A stretch of 64,000 nucleotides of DNA from Microtetraspora glauca (GCA_001570385.1 BBYL01000011.1:62001-126000), one strand, 5' to 3'; shown: positions 1-10,821, numbered from the stretch's first letter. The notes: generated by a model from the letters alone, not told the origin. A program made the numbers and translations.

Positions 1-78
1 GAACGACTCGGCCATCCGCCGGGCCTTGTGCGGATCCGTTGGGGGCGGTTCTGGTTGCTCCCGAGGTAGGATGGGCAT
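1..78 (-). CDS. Partial divergent ORF, possible class I methyltransferase N-terminus
   Basis: An open leftward frame begins at the ATG whose complement ends at 78 and runs off the left edge after 26 codons. An AAGGTGGG Shine-Dalgarno-like sequence lies four bases upstream. The visible peptide is Pro-rich and ends in KARRMAESF. This resembles the start of a large group of actinobacterial SAM-dependent methyltransferases (typically AESFG followed by ERYDRARP), but the SAM motif itself would lie outside the window. The start codon lies inside the first TetR operator palindrome, so this gene is a natural candidate target of the neighbouring regulator. An internal ATG at 15 is an alternative start. 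The family call is a guess from nine residues. Confidence 0.4.
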   Translation of the reverse strand, partial: MPILPREQPEPPPTDPHKARRMAESF

Positions 79-108
79 GTGCCCACCTTAGTGGGCGAAT
101 GCCCACTA
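72..108. promoter_or_regulatory. Two TetR-type operator palindromes in a divergent promoter
   Basis: Positions 72-85 read TGGGCATGTGCCCA, a dyad with 6-base arms and a 2-base spacer. Positions 89-108 read TAGTGGGCGAATGCCCACTA, with 8-base arms and a 4-base spacer. Both share the GGGC/GCCC core, and their centres are exactly 20 bp apart, about two helical turns. They sit between a leftward ORF starting at 78 and the tetR gene starting at 152. This is the expected layout for an autoregulated TetR controlling a divergent target. Binding is inferred. Confidence 0.65.
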
Positions 109-151
109 GCCAACGGATGTCAGCTGGTTGACGCACGAGAGGATCTTTTAA

Positions 152-754
152 GTGCCGACGGGGGTACACCTTCGCGACGCCCGGCAGCAGCTGTTCGACG
201 CTGCGGAACGCGTGCTTCTGCGGGACGGGCCGAACGGGCTGACCAGCCGTGCCGTCACCGACGAGGCGGGCTGCGCCAAAGGTGTCCTGCACCGGCACTT
301 CACCGACTTCGACGCCTTCCTCGCCGACCTCGTGCTCGACCGGGCCGCGCGGCTCGAGACGCAGGCGAGTGCGCTGCGCGAGTCCGCCGGTACCGGCACG
401 GTGGCCGACAACCTCACCAGCGCGCTGACCACCCTGTTCGGACCGGTTCCGGTGGCGATCATCCCGCTCATCACCTTCCGGGACGAGTTGCGCGCACGGC
501 TGCGGCAAGCCAGGCCCGGAGGTGGCATCGCGATCCTCGCCCAGGCCACGACCGCGATCTCGGCCTACCTGGCCGATGAGCGTGAACTGGGCCGCATCGC
601 GGCAGGCGCCGACATCGACTCGCTCACCCTCTCCCTGGTCGGTGGCGGTCATCTCCTGTTCGCGGACCGCGACCCCGGCCCGCCGGCCACGGCAGTCGTC
701 AACAAGTTCGTGACAGGGGTCATCGCCGACGCCGTGCGACGACGACCGGATTAG
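152..754 (+). CDS. TetR/AcrR family transcriptional regulator
   Basis: A 200-residue protein with a TetR-type helix-turn-helix at about residues 10-60 (LTSRAVTDEAGCAKGVLHRHF, then a helix running into LADLV). It is followed by an all-helical ligand-binding domain of the usual length. The GTG at 152 is preceded by GAGAGGA with 8 bases of spacing. The ligand-binding part contains no recognisable effector motif, so the inducer is unknown. Two matching palindromes 45-80 bp upstream suggest it represses itself and the divergent gene at the left edge. The sequence resembles many small TetR proteins of actinobacteria, and no specific subfamily can be named. Confidence 0.88.
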   Translation: MPTGVHLRDARQQLFDAAERVLLRDGPNGLTSRAVTDEAGCAKGVLHRHFTDFDAFLADLVLDRAARLETQASALRESAGTGTVADNLTSALTTLFGPVPVAIIPLITFRDELRARLRQARPGGGIAILAQATTAISAYLADERELGRIAAGADIDSLTLSLVGGGHLLFADRDPGPPATAVVNKFVTGVIADAVRRRPD

Positions 755-772
755 GGACCCCCGAGTGTCGGC

Positions 773-1021
773 ATGGGGTCCACGATGATGGATGCGCTGC
801 GGCCAGGTGACGTGGTGGTGTTCACCAAGCCGGACCGGCTCGGCAGGTCGGTGAAGACGCTGAAGGAGATCGCCGACCGCATCCTGTGGGCCGGGGCCGG
901 GCTACGGGCGCTGGACCAGAACATCGCCACCACCACCGCCGAGGTCACCCCGGCGTGGATCGCGCCCTTCATGGCCGTCGCTCCCGATCGGGGGGAGGGC
1001 TCGGGCCGGATCGACGGCTGA
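773..1021 (+). pseudogene. Serine recombinase (resolvase) catalytic-domain remnant
   Basis: The peptide contains DALRPGDVVVFTKPDRLGRS and then TLKEIADRI. This corresponds to the middle of a resolvase/invertase catalytic domain (usually ALRPGDTLVVTKLDRLARS). The N-terminal strand with the catalytic serine (YxRVSTxxQ) and the C-terminal DNA-binding domain are both absent. After about residue 50 the frame degenerates into unrelated sequence. It is too short to be functional and is best read as a relic of a mobile element. It occupies the 290-base gap between tetR and sepH, in which I see no other gene. Confidence 0.7.
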
Positions 1022-1045
1022 GCCGCCACGGGTCGAGTCGGCGGG

Positions 1046-3085
<2,040 letters not shown>

Positions 3086-3212
3086 GCGAGTCCCTTCGTC
3101 GTCGTGCTCAATCTTCCCCCGGACCCTTGAGTCTCTCGCGTGAGCCGGTTGCCTTCCAGCACCGTACCCGGCATGTCCGAACATCGCCTTCCCAAGGGGC
3201 GTGGCGGGCGAC

Positions 3213-3226
3213 GTGACGCCAGTCAC
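3213..3226. promoter_or_regulatory. Crp-like palindrome upstream of sepH
   Basis: GTGACGCCAGTCAC matches the GTG-N6-GNCAC pattern described for Streptomyces Crp and the general TGTGA-N6-TCACA consensus. It lies about 130 bp upstream of the sepH start in a 286-bp gap that holds no gene. Binding and effect are inferred. Confidence 0.45.
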
Positions 3227-3371
3227 ATTTGTCGCATTCACCTTTCTACAGGGCGGCGGTGCCCGCAAGCGGTTCTCGGCCCTCGAAGGTTTCCGGCGAG
3301 TCGCGGTGGCCGCCGCGGCCCGGTTCCGGGGCGGCGGTGAGCGGAGTCGGGAGAGATCGGGGACGGCCCGG

Positions 3372-4655
3372 TCAGCCCAGGACGCCGTCCAGGTAGTCGT
3401 TGGTGAACAGGCGCTGCGGGTCGAGCTCGTCCCGCAGGGCCAGGAAGTCGGCGAACTTGGGATAGACCGTCGAGAGGTAGGCCGCGTCCCGGGTGTGCAG
3501 CTTGCCCCAGTGCGGGCGTCCCTCAAGTCTCGTCATGATCTCCTCGACGCCCTCGAAGTACGCCGGGTTCGGCGTCCGGCGGTAGACGTGGCAGGCGATA
3601 TACGCACTGGGCCTCCCGTACGCCGTGGACAGCCACGCGTCAGAGGGAGGGGTCACGCGGACCTCCACCGGGAAGGTGATCTTCCAGTCCATCCGTTCGA
3701 TGAGGTCACGCGTCTCGCGGAGGGCTCGGGCGAGGTGTTCGCGCGGGATCGCGTACTCCATCTCCAGGAAGCGCACCTCCCGGACCGAGTTGAAGATCTT
3801 GTACGACGTGTCCACGGACTCGGACGCGCTCAGCAGACTGGCGGAGATCCCGTTGATGCGCGGGATGGCGCCGGGGATCTTCGCGCCGGTCGCGCAGGCG
3901 GCACCGAAGATCGTGTTCTCCAGGAAGACGTTGTCCAGCCAGTGCTTGAAGGGGCCGGTGGGCCTAGCTGGTCCGGGGGACCGGTTGTTCCGCTTGGCCA
4001 GGCAGGTGTCGGTGTGCGGCAGCCAGAAGAAGTCGAGGTGCTCGTTGTCGGCGGTCAGCTCGTCCAGCGACTCCAGGATGCCGCTGAACGGCAGCGGCTC
4101 ACGGCGGCTGTGGAGGAGGAACGACGGCTCCACCCGGAAGGTGACCGCGGTGAGGATGCCGAGCGCGCCGAGACCCACGCGGGCCGCGTCGAACAGCGGG
4201 CCCTCGCTCACGGTGGTGATCGTGCCGTCGGCGAGTACCAGCTCCAGCTCGATGACCTGGTCGGCGAGGCCGCCGATGTCCCGGCCGGTCCCGTGGGTAC
4301 CGGTCTGGATCGCGCCCGCGATGGTCTGCGCGGTGATGTCGCCCATGTTGCCGAGGGCGAGGCCGCGCCGGTGCAGCTCGTCGTTGACCACGTGGAGCGG
4401 GGTACCGGCGGCGACCTTGGCCCAGTCGTCGCCGGTCGCGATGACGCCGGTGAGCGCGTCGGGGCGCAGCATGATGCCGTCGACCAGGGCGACGCCGGTG
4501 AAGGAGTGCCCGGTGCCCACCATGCGCACCCGGCGCCCGCTGTCCGCCGCGTCCCGTACGGCTTGCGCCACCTCGGCGGCGGACGCGGGCGTCCTGACTT
4601 CGCCCGGGGTGACTGACTGGTTCCCAGCCCAGTTGCGGAACTCGCTCATGACCAT
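3372..4655 (-). CDS. D-arabinono-1,4-lactone oxidase-type FAD oxidoreductase
   Basis: A 427-residue flavoprotein of the vanillyl-alcohol/aldonolactone oxidase family. These enzymes oxidise sugar lactones or alditols with FAD and usually pass electrons to oxygen. The N-terminal FAD domain carries VGTGHSFTG, in which His50 aligns with the histidine that binds FAD covalently in this family. A second glycine-rich stretch, GTHGTGRDIGG, follows. The C-terminal ALO domain ends with HWGKLHTRDAAYL and NDYLDGVLG, which are typical. Two in-frame ATGs (4655 and 4649) are possible starts and neither has a strong ribosome binding site. The gene lies downstream of and parallel to an MFS gene, 175 bp away. 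The true substrate cannot be read from sequence (arabinono-, gulono- or xylitol-type are all possible). Confidence 0.88.
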   Translation of the reverse strand: MVMSEFRNWAGNQSVTPGEVRTPASAAEVAQAVRDAADSGRRVRMVGTGHSFTGVALVDGIMLRPDALTGVIATGDDWAKVAAGTPLHVVNDELHRRGLALGNMGDITAQTIAGAIQTGTHGTGRDIGGLADQVIELELVLADGTITTVSEGPLFDAARVGLGALGILTAVTFRVEPSFLLHSRREPLPFSGILESLDELTADNEHLDFFWLPHTDTCLAKRNNRSPGPARPTGPFKHWLDNVFLENTIFGAACATGAKIPGAIPRINGISASLLSASESVDTSYKIFNSVREVRFLEMEYAIPREHLARALRETRDLIERMDWKITFPVEVRVTPPSDAWLSTAYGRPSAYIACHVYRRTPNPAYFEGVEEIMTRLEGRPHWGKLHTRDAAYLSTVYPKFADFLALRDELDPQRLFTNDYLDGVLG

Positions 4656-4770
4656 CCAAGCCCACGATTTCGGAGAATATGAACAATACTCATGAAATAT
4701 GGGCCGAGGCCAGAGGTGAGACCAGGGAAAGAGGGACCGGGAACCGGCTCCCCGCGGGACCGACCCGCGC

Positions 4771-4803
4771 GCACGCCGCGCACGCCGCGCACGCCGCGCA
4801 CGC
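4771..4803. repeat. 9-bp tandem repeat, 3.7 copies
   Basis: GCACGCCGC is repeated head to tail between the MFS stop and the lactone-oxidase start. It is non-coding in the annotated frames. I see no terminator with a clear stem here and no ORF in this 175-bp gap. Confidence 0.8.
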
Positions 4804-4830
4804 CCGCGGGCGTGACCCGGGCGGGCGCCG

Positions 4831-6033
4831 TCAGGCGGCGTCCTGGCCGGCCGTCTCGGGAGTGCGCAGCCAGGCCGACCCGGCGACCCCGACGGCGACG
4901 GCGAGCAGCGCGCAGATGAGGGGGAAACCGTAGGCGTTGGAGGCCCCGTACAGGTCGGTGAGCCGTCCCCCCGCCCAGGCGCCGATGGCCACGCCGAACC
5001 CGAGCGACGTCGAGAGCCACGACATGCCCTCGGTGAGCTGCGACGCGGGAACCAGGCGCTCGACGAGGGAGAAACCGGTGATCAGCGTGGGGGAGATCGC
5101 CAGGCCCGCGAAGAACAGCGCGACGCTCATCGTGGGGACGTTGCCCATCAGGACGAGCGGAGTCAGCCCCACGGCGAACACGCCCAGCCCGCGCACGAGC
5201 CGGCCACGCAGGGCGATCTTCCAGCGGCGTGAGCCGTACCACAGGCCGGAGATCATGCTGCCGCTCGCGACCGAGGCGAGCATCAGGCCGGCCAGGCCCT
5301 TGGAGCCCTGCTCCTCGGCGAATGCCACCGTGACGATGTCGACCGACCCGAAGACCGAACCCACGGCGAGGAACACCACCGCCAGCATCGCGACTCCCGG
5401 GATCGCGATCGGCGACCCCGAGTGCTCGCGGTGCCGTACGGCCGGCGGCTCCGTGCCGCGGAGCGCGGAGAACGCGAGGGTGCCGCCGACGGCGAGCACG
5501 ACGGCGACGATGAGCCCCGCGTAGACGTTGACGCCGGTGGCCAGCGCGGTGACGAAGGCCGGACCCGCCACGAAGATCGCCTCGTCGGCCACGGACTCGA
5601 ACGAGAACGCCGTGTGCAGCTTCGAGGGGTCGTCGAGAACGTGCGACCACCGGGCCCGGACCATCGACCCCAGCGATGTGGCGGCGCCTCCCACGACGAT
5701 GCCGGTGGCGTAAAGGGTCCAGGTGGGCAGCTTGGCGTGGGCGCACAGCATCAGCGCGACGAGCGCGACGCCGTGGAGGAAGACCAGCGGGACGAGCACC
5801 CTGGCCTGGCCGAACCGGTCCACGAGCCGGCCCGACAGCGGGGCGGCGACCGCGAAGGCCACCGACTGCACCGCGGAGACGGCGCCCGCCGTGGCGTAGG
5901 ACCCGGTCAGCTCCGAGACGAGCAGGATGATGCCGATGCCGAGCATGGACATCGGGATCCGGCCGACGAATCCCGCGATGACGAAGCCCTTGACGCCAGG
6001 CGTGCCAAGCAGCCCGCGGTACGGCCCAACCAT
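4831..6033 (-). CDS. MFS transporter
   Basis: A 400-residue membrane protein with about twelve hydrophobic segments and the MFS motif A in the loop after helix 2 (GRLVDRFGQAR). This is a compact single-substrate-type exporter, and no family motif identifies its cargo. It starts at the ATG at 6033 (MVGPYRGLLGTPGVKGF), typical of actinobacterial DHA-like efflux proteins of this length. It is divergent from the lytic transglycosylase gene, with a long imperfect inverted repeat between the two starts. It lies upstream of the lactone-oxidase gene in the same direction. Confidence 0.88.
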   Translation of the reverse strand: MVGPYRGLLGTPGVKGFVIAGFVGRIPMSMLGIGIILLVSELTGSYATAGAVSAVQSVAFAVAAPLSGRLVDRFGQARVLVPLVFLHGVALVALMLCAHAKLPTWTLYATGIVVGGAATSLGSMVRARWSHVLDDPSKLHTAFSFESVADEAIFVAGPAFVTALATGVNVYAGLIVAVVLAVGGTLAFSALRGTEPPAVRHREHSGSPIAIPGVAMLAVVFLAVGSVFGSVDIVTVAFAEEQGSKGLAGLMLASVASGSMISGLWYGSRRWKIALRGRLVRGLGVFAVGLTPLVLMGNVPTMSVALFFAGLAISPTLITGFSLVERLVPASQLTEGMSWLSTSLGFGVAIGAWAGGRLTDLYGASNAYGFPLICALLAVAVGVAGSAWLRTPETAGQDAA

Positions 6034-6134
6034 GTCGATTCCCCTCGCACCTTGTGCGTCCGGGCACCTCGATGTGATCGGATGCGGCCACGGGCTCCCC
6101 CGCCCACGGCACGCGGACGTGCACTTATCCTGTC

Positions 6135-6196
6135 AGACCCTGGCGTACCGCCCTGCGGTTGGCAAGTGATTTCTCGATCGGCACGCCAGAGGGTCT
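6135..6196. promoter_or_regulatory. Imperfect long inverted repeat in a divergent promoter
   Basis: AGACCCTGGCGT at 6135-6146 is mirrored by ACGCCAGAGGGTCT at 6183-6196, with a two-base insertion in the second arm. The arms frame a 36-bp centre between the MFS start (6033, leftward) and the transglycosylase start (6209, rightward). The right arm ends 13 bases before the GTG. It could be a split operator or a cruciform-forming element; function is unknown. Confidence 0.4.
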
Positions 6197-6208
6197 AACC
6201 TGAGCCAG

Positions 6209-7540
6209 GTGCCCCCTGTTCCGTGGTTTGCGTCACTTCGCATGGTTGTGGTGGGGCTGGTGGCTTTGCTGGCGATCGTCGGCGCCGTGGGCGGCGCGAT
6301 GGTGTTCGCGGACGGCCGATCGGACGGCCCATCGGACGGCAGGGCGGACGCGAGCGCCGGCCGAGCTGATGGCAGGGCGGACGGCGGGAACGGCCGGAAC
6401 GCCGCGGCGGCGGGCGGCGGGGGTGACGGGCGGACGCCGGCCCCGCGATCGGCCGGGGGAGACGGGACCGGCGGCGGCGCGCCCCTGCGCCCCGACGCCA
6501 CGCTCCCGTCCAGCGCTCCGGTCACGGACACGGCCGTCCAGGTGACCCCTCCCGAGCTGATGGCGATCACGACCTCGGCGGTGTCCGACGGCGAGCTGCG
6601 GAAGCTCGCCGCTCTCAAGCGCGTACGGAAGGTCGCCGCGGCCGACGGGGGCACGATACGCATCGCGGGCAACTCACTGCAGCTCCTCGCCGTCGATCCG
6701 GCCGGTTTTCGCTCCTGGACTCCCCGGCCGGTCGCCGAGCACCCCGAGGTGTGGAGCGCGCTCAGCCGGGGCGAGCTCGTCGCTGACTCCGCGGTGGTCC
6801 GGCGGCTCGGCATGAACCTCGGCGCGGAGTACCAGGTGGACGGCGGTCCGCGGCTGCGCCTGGCGGCCTCGGCGTCCCTCGGCCTGCCCGCCGTGGACGG
6901 GCTGATCGGCGTCGATCTCGGGCGGCGGCTCGGATTCTCCCCCGGCGTGGTCGTCCTGATCCACGGGGACTCTCCGGACGCGCGCGGGGTCGGGCGCGTG
7001 CTCGGAGCGAAGGCGCACGTCCTCACCGTCCCGGCGGCCGGGACCACGGGCGGGAACTCGAAGGACACGAAGGGCGCGAAGAACGGCAAGGGCGGCGGCG
7101 ACGCCACGAAGGCCGGCGACGGCGGCTCCACCAGGACGGCCGGGCACGGTCTGGTGGGACGGCCGGACAGCTACCTGGAGCTCTACCGGAAGTCGGCCGA
7201 GGTGTGCCCCGGCCTGTCATGGACCGTGCTGGCCGCCATCGGCCAGGTGGAGAGCGGGCACGGCCGCAACAACGGCCCGTCCTCCGCGGGCGCGCTCGGC
7301 CCGATGCAGTTCATGCCCGCCACCTGGAAGTCGTACGGCGTGGACGGCGACGGCGACGGCAAGGCGGACATCTGGAGCGCCTACGACGCGGTGCCGTCGG
7401 CGGCGAAATACCTCTGCGCCAACGGCGCCGCCCGCGGCGGGGAGAAGCTCAGGAAGGCCGTCTGGTTCTACAACCATTCGTGGGACTACGTGAACAAGGT
7501 CCTCGGCCTCGCCGAGGCGTACGCCCAGGCCTACCGCTGA
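6209..7540 (+). CDS. Membrane-anchored lytic transglycosylase
   Basis: Lytic transglycosylases cleave peptidoglycan between MurNAc and GlcNAc. The 443-residue product has one N-terminal transmembrane helix (about residues 11-34). A low-complexity Gly/Asp/Arg linker follows, then a periplasmic region of unknown type (about 110-270), a second linker rich in Gly and Lys, and a C-terminal SLT domain. In the SLT domain, IGQVESGHG places the catalytic acid at Glu348, and GALGPMQFMPATW is the typical continuation. The GTG at 6209 has no clear ribosome binding site, and the ATG at 6242, which would start right at the membrane helix, is an alternative. It is convergent with hemH. The middle region resembles the extracytoplasmic domains of FtsX/MacB-like proteins only in a general way. 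Confidence 0.87.
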   Translation: MPPVPWFASLRMVVVGLVALLAIVGAVGGAMVFADGRSDGPSDGRADASAGRADGRADGGNGRNAAAAGGGGDGRTPAPRSAGGDGTGGGAPLRPDATLPSSAPVTDTAVQVTPPELMAITTSAVSDGELRKLAALKRVRKVAAADGGTIRIAGNSLQLLAVDPAGFRSWTPRPVAEHPEVWSALSRGELVADSAVVRRLGMNLGAEYQVDGGPRLRLAASASLGLPAVDGLIGVDLGRRLGFSPGVVVLIHGDSPDARGVGRVLGAKAHVLTVPAAGTTGGNSKDTKGAKNGKGGGDATKAGDGGSTRTAGHGLVGRPDSYLELYRKSAEVCPGLSWTVLAAIGQVESGHGRNNGPSSAGALGPMQFMPATWKSYGVDGDGDGKADIWSAYDAVPSAAKYLCANGAARGGEKLRKAVWFYNHSWDYVNKVLGLAEAYAQAYR

Positions 7541-7584
7541 TCCGCCGGCGGCGGGCGTCGGCCCGGCGGCGGTTCAGCGGGGGT

Positions 7585-8583
7585 TCAGCGGGGGTGCCGT
7601 ACCGGTGCCGGGCAGCAGGTCGCCGGGCACGGACCGGGCTCCGGTTCGGCCATCAGCTCGGAGACCATCGCGACGAACCGGGGGTGGGTCCCGGCCGTGG
7701 CCGCGCGGGAGAGCGGCAGGCCGAGCCGCTCGGCGAGCGCCTTCGCCTCCACGTCGAGGTCGTAGACGACCTCCATGTGGTCGGAGACGAAGCCGATCGG
7801 CACCAGGACGACCGCTTCCGTGCCGGAGGCGTGCAGTGCCTCCAGGTGGTCGCAGACGTCGGGCTCCAGCCACGGGATGTGGGGAGGGCCGCTGCGGCTC
7901 TGCCAGACGAGGTCCCACGGCCGGTCCCCGGGGATCTCCGCCGCGACGAGCGCGGCCGCCCGGCGCAGCTCCGCCTCGTAGGCACCTCCGGCGGGCCCGG
8001 ACGTCTTCGCCATCGAGATCGGGATGCTGTGCGCGGTGAACACCAGCCGCGCGCGCTCCCGGCGCGGCTCGGGCAGCCGCTCCAGGGCCTGGCGCGTGTG
8101 GTCCACCATCGCGGCGACGAAGCCCGGGTGGTCGAAGTAGTGGCGCAGTTTCACGATCTCCGGAGCGCCCGGGACCGCCGCCCGCGCCCGCGCGATGTCC
8201 TCGATGTACTGCCGGCAGCTCGAATAGGAGCTGTACGCGGAGGTGGCGAACGCCGCCGCTTTGCGCACCCCGTCGGCCGCCATCTGGCGGACCGTGTCCT
8301 CCAGGAACGGATGCCAGTTGCGGTTGCCCCAGTAGACGGGGACGTCCACGTCGAGAGCCGCGATCAGGTCACGGCACTGCCGGTTGATCGGACTGACCCC
8401 GCCGAAGCGCTGGTAGTGCGCCTCCACCTCGAGCAGCCGCTCGCGCGGCACCCCGCGCCCGCGTACGACGTTCTCCAGGAACGGCATGACGTCGTCGGGC
8501 TTCTCCGGACCGCCGAAGGACACCACGAGCAGCGCGTCGTAACGCGGAGCCGCACGCCCGCCCTCATGTGTCAGATCGCCCAT
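7585..8583 (-). CDS. hemH: Ferrochelatase (coproporphyrin-type expected)
   Basis: The enzyme inserts ferrous iron into a porphyrin. In actinobacteria the substrate is normally coproporphyrin III, followed by HemQ. The 332-residue product shows VVSFGGPE near the start, the catalytic-site TAHSIPIS, and the [11 protein letters not shown] stretch that contains the conserved acidic residue. A C-terminal CPATCCP and an internal YSSCRQY provide the cysteines that hold a [2Fe-2S] cluster in actinobacterial ferrochelatases. I chose the ATG at 8583, preceded by GGGGAG. An upstream ATG at 8601 gives six more residues. The 3' end contains a duplicated GGTTCAGCGGG, of which the second copy holds the stop codon. 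Confidence 0.93.
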   Translation of the reverse strand: MGDLTHEGGRAAPRYDALLVVSFGGPEKPDDVMPFLENVVRGRGVPRERLLEVEAHYQRFGGVSPINRQCRDLIAALDVDVPVYWGNRNWHPFLEDTVRQMAADGVRKAAAFATSAYSSYSSCRQYIEDIARARAAVPGAPEIVKLRHYFDHPGFVAAMVDHTRQALERLPEPRRERARLVFTAHSIPISMAKTSGPAGGAYEAELRRAAALVAAEIPGDRPWDLVWQSRSGPPHIPWLEPDVCDHLEALHASGTEAVVLVPIGFVSDHMEVVYDLDVEAKALAERLGLPLSRAATAGTHPRFVAMVSELMAEPEPGPCPATCCPAPVRHPR

Positions 8584-8748
8584 CGCTCCCCGCCCGATCA
8601 CGCTCGCCGTCCCGGCCTCGCCGCCGATCCGGTCTCACAGCCTATTCGGCGCGTACGCCGGTCCGGTGGGGAGACCTGCCAGGCGTCCGGCGTCCGGGTG
8701 GGGGATAAGTACGTTGGTGGCGCCGGAAGATCGAGGTAGGTTCGATCG

Positions 8749-10752
8749 GTGAGCCATTTCCGGGACATGAGTGAATACGTCGCCGTGCCGCGCGTGCAGT
8801 CGCTGCGGCTCTCCCCGGACGGGACCCGGTTGGTGTCCGTGGTCCAGTCCCTCAATCCCGACGGGAAATCGTACGGCACCGCGCTCTGGGAGATCCCTCT
8901 GGATCCCGAGGGCCGCCCGCACCGGCTGACCCGGTCGGCCAAGGGCGAAGCGGGCGCGGAGTTCACCACCGAAGGCGAGGTGCTGTTCGTCTCCAGGAGA
9001 CCCGACGAGACGGTCAAGGACGAGGCGGAGGAAGTCCCCGCGCTCTGGCTGCTGCCCGAGAGAGGCGAGCCGAGGCGGATCGCGGACCGGCCCGGGGGCG
9101 TCACCGGCGTCAGGGCGGCCGGCGGCACGATCGTGTACACCGCCGAGGTGCTGCCGGGCGACGCCGCCACCGAGGCGGACCGGCGCAAGGCGCGAAAGGA
9201 GGCCGGGGTCAGCGCCATCCTGCACGAGGGGTACCCCATCCGCTACTGGGACCACGACCTCGGTCCCGCGCAGTCCCGGCTCTTCGCGGCGCGCGCCGGA
9301 GCCGACCCCGACCGGCTCGACGGGCACGATTTGACGCCCGACCCCGGCCGGGCGCTCGACCTGGCGTCGTTCGCGGTGACGCCCGACGGCGCCACGGTCA
9401 TCACCACCTGGTACGTGCCGCTCCCGAGCGGCAAGGTGCGCTCCGAACTCGTCGCCATCGACCTGGACCCGGCCACGGGCGAGGCGCTGGGTCGCAGGGT
9501 GTTGGCCACCTCCGAGGACCACGACTTCGGCGGGCCGGTCGCGGTCTCGCCCGACGGCCGGTTCGTCGCCTGCACACGGGAGCGGCACGCGACAGAGGAG
9601 CTCTCCAGCGCGTACGGGCTGTGGGTCGTCGACCTGTCCACCGGCGAGGGCCGGGCGCTCGGCGGCGAGCTCTTCCCGGTGGACGTCGCCTGGGCACCCT
9701 CGTCTGACGCGGTCTTCATCGCCGCAGACCACCAGGGCCGCCGCCCGATCTTCCGCGTGCCGGTGACCGGCGCGGAGGACGGCGAGCCGGTGCGGATCAC
9801 CCCCGACGACGGCGCCTATCTGGAGTTGTGCCCGGCGGCCGACGGGTCGATCTACGCGCTGAGGAGCGCCGTGGACGCGCCGCCCGTCCCGGTGCGCGTC
9901 GCCCCCGGCGGGGCCGTGACCACGCTGCCGTCACCGGTTCCCGCGCTGGACCTGCCCGGCACGCTGACCGAGGTCAGCGCCGTCGCCGACGACGGTACGG
10001 AGATCCGCGGCTGGCTGGTCCTGCCCGCCGGGGCGACGGCGGAGAACCCCGCCCCGTTCCTCCTGTGGATCCACGGCGGCCCGGTGTCGAGCTGGAACGA
10101 CTGGTCCTGGCGCTGGAACCCGTGGATCATGGCCGAGCACGGCTACGCCGTCCTGCTGCCGGACCCGTGCCTGTCCACCGGCTACGGCCAGGCGATGATC
10201 GACCGCGGGTGGGGCGAGTGGGGTCCCGTCACCCATGCCGACCTCATGGCGATCACCGACGAGTGCCTCAAGCTGCCCGAGATCGACGACCAGCGGATCG
10301 CGGCGATGGGCGGCTCGTTCGGCGGCTACATGGCCAACTGGGTCGCCGGGCACACCGACCGGTTCAGCGCGATCGTCACCCACGCGTCCCTGTGGAACCT
10401 GGAGCAGTTCGCCGGCACGACGGACGCCTCGATGTACTGGGAGCGCGAGTTCGGCCGGCCGGGCAGCGAGCGGTACGCGCGGCTGTCGCCGCACAACTGG
10501 CTCGGCGAGATCTCGACGCCGATGCTGGTGATCCACGGCGACAGGGACTACCGCGTCCCGATCGGCGAGGGGCTGCGGCTCTGGTGGGACCTGCAGCGGT
10601 CCGGCGTCGAGTCCAAGTTCCTGTATTTCCCCGACGAGAACCACTGGGTCCTCAAGCCGGGGAACGCCGTCGCCTGGTACCAGACCGTGCTGGCCTTCCT
10701 CGCCCAGCACGTCCTCGGAGAGGAGTGGACCCACCCGGCCGCTCTCGCCTGA
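8749..10752 (+). CDS. S9 family prolyl-oligopeptidase-type peptidase
   Basis: A cytoplasmic serine peptidase of 667 residues with an N-terminal beta-propeller (residues 1 to about 400, with repeated SPDG/TPDG turns) and a C-terminal alpha/beta-hydrolase domain. The catalytic triad is visible: Ser523 in GGSFGGYMANW, Asp600 in HGDRDYRVP and His632 in ENHWVLKP. The GTG at 8749 follows GAGGTAGG with 8 bases of spacing. It is divergent from hemH. There is no signal peptide. Family members cut short peptides or remove dipeptides or acylated residues, and the exact specificity is not predictable. Confidence 0.93.
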   Translation: MSHFRDMSEYVAVPRVQSLRLSPDGTRLVSVVQSLNPDGKSYGTALWEIPLDPEGRPHRLTRSAKGEAGAEFTTEGEVLFVSRRPDETVKDEAEEVPALWLLPERGEPRRIADRPGGVTGVRAAGGTIVYTAEVLPGDAATEADRRKARKEAGVSAILHEGYPIRYWDHDLGPAQSRLFAARAGADPDRLDGHDLTPDPGRALDLASFAVTPDGATVITTWYVPLPSGKVRSELVAIDLDPATGEALGRRVLATSEDHDFGGPVAVSPDGRFVACTRERHATEELSSAYGLWVVDLSTGEGRALGGELFPVDVAWAPSSDAVFIAADHQGRRPIFRVPVTGAEDGEPVRITPDDGAYLELCPAADGSIYALRSAVDAPPVPVRVAPGGAVTTLPSPVPALDLPGTLTEVSAVADDGTEIRGWLVLPAGATAENPAPFLLWIHGGPVSSWNDWSWRWNPWIMAEHGYAVLLPDPCLSTGYGQAMIDRGWGEWGPVTHADLMAITDECLKLPEIDDQRIAAMGGSFGGYMANWVAGHTDRFSAIVTHASLWNLEQFAGTTDASMYWEREFGRPGSERYARLSPHNWLGEISTPMLVIHGDRDYRVPIGEGLRLWWDLQRSGVESKFLYFPDENHWVLKPGNAVAWYQTVLAFLAQHVLGEEWTHPAALA

Positions 10753-10821
10753 TCGGCCGGCCCCGCGGTCTGGGAAGATGCCTCAGGTGACCTCGCCGGT
10801 CACGAAATTTCAGGACATCGT

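Noticed and set aside
4656..4830. Coding potential in the 9-bp repeat tract
   Set aside because: Frames reading His/Ala/Pro repeats exist but have no start signal or conserved features.
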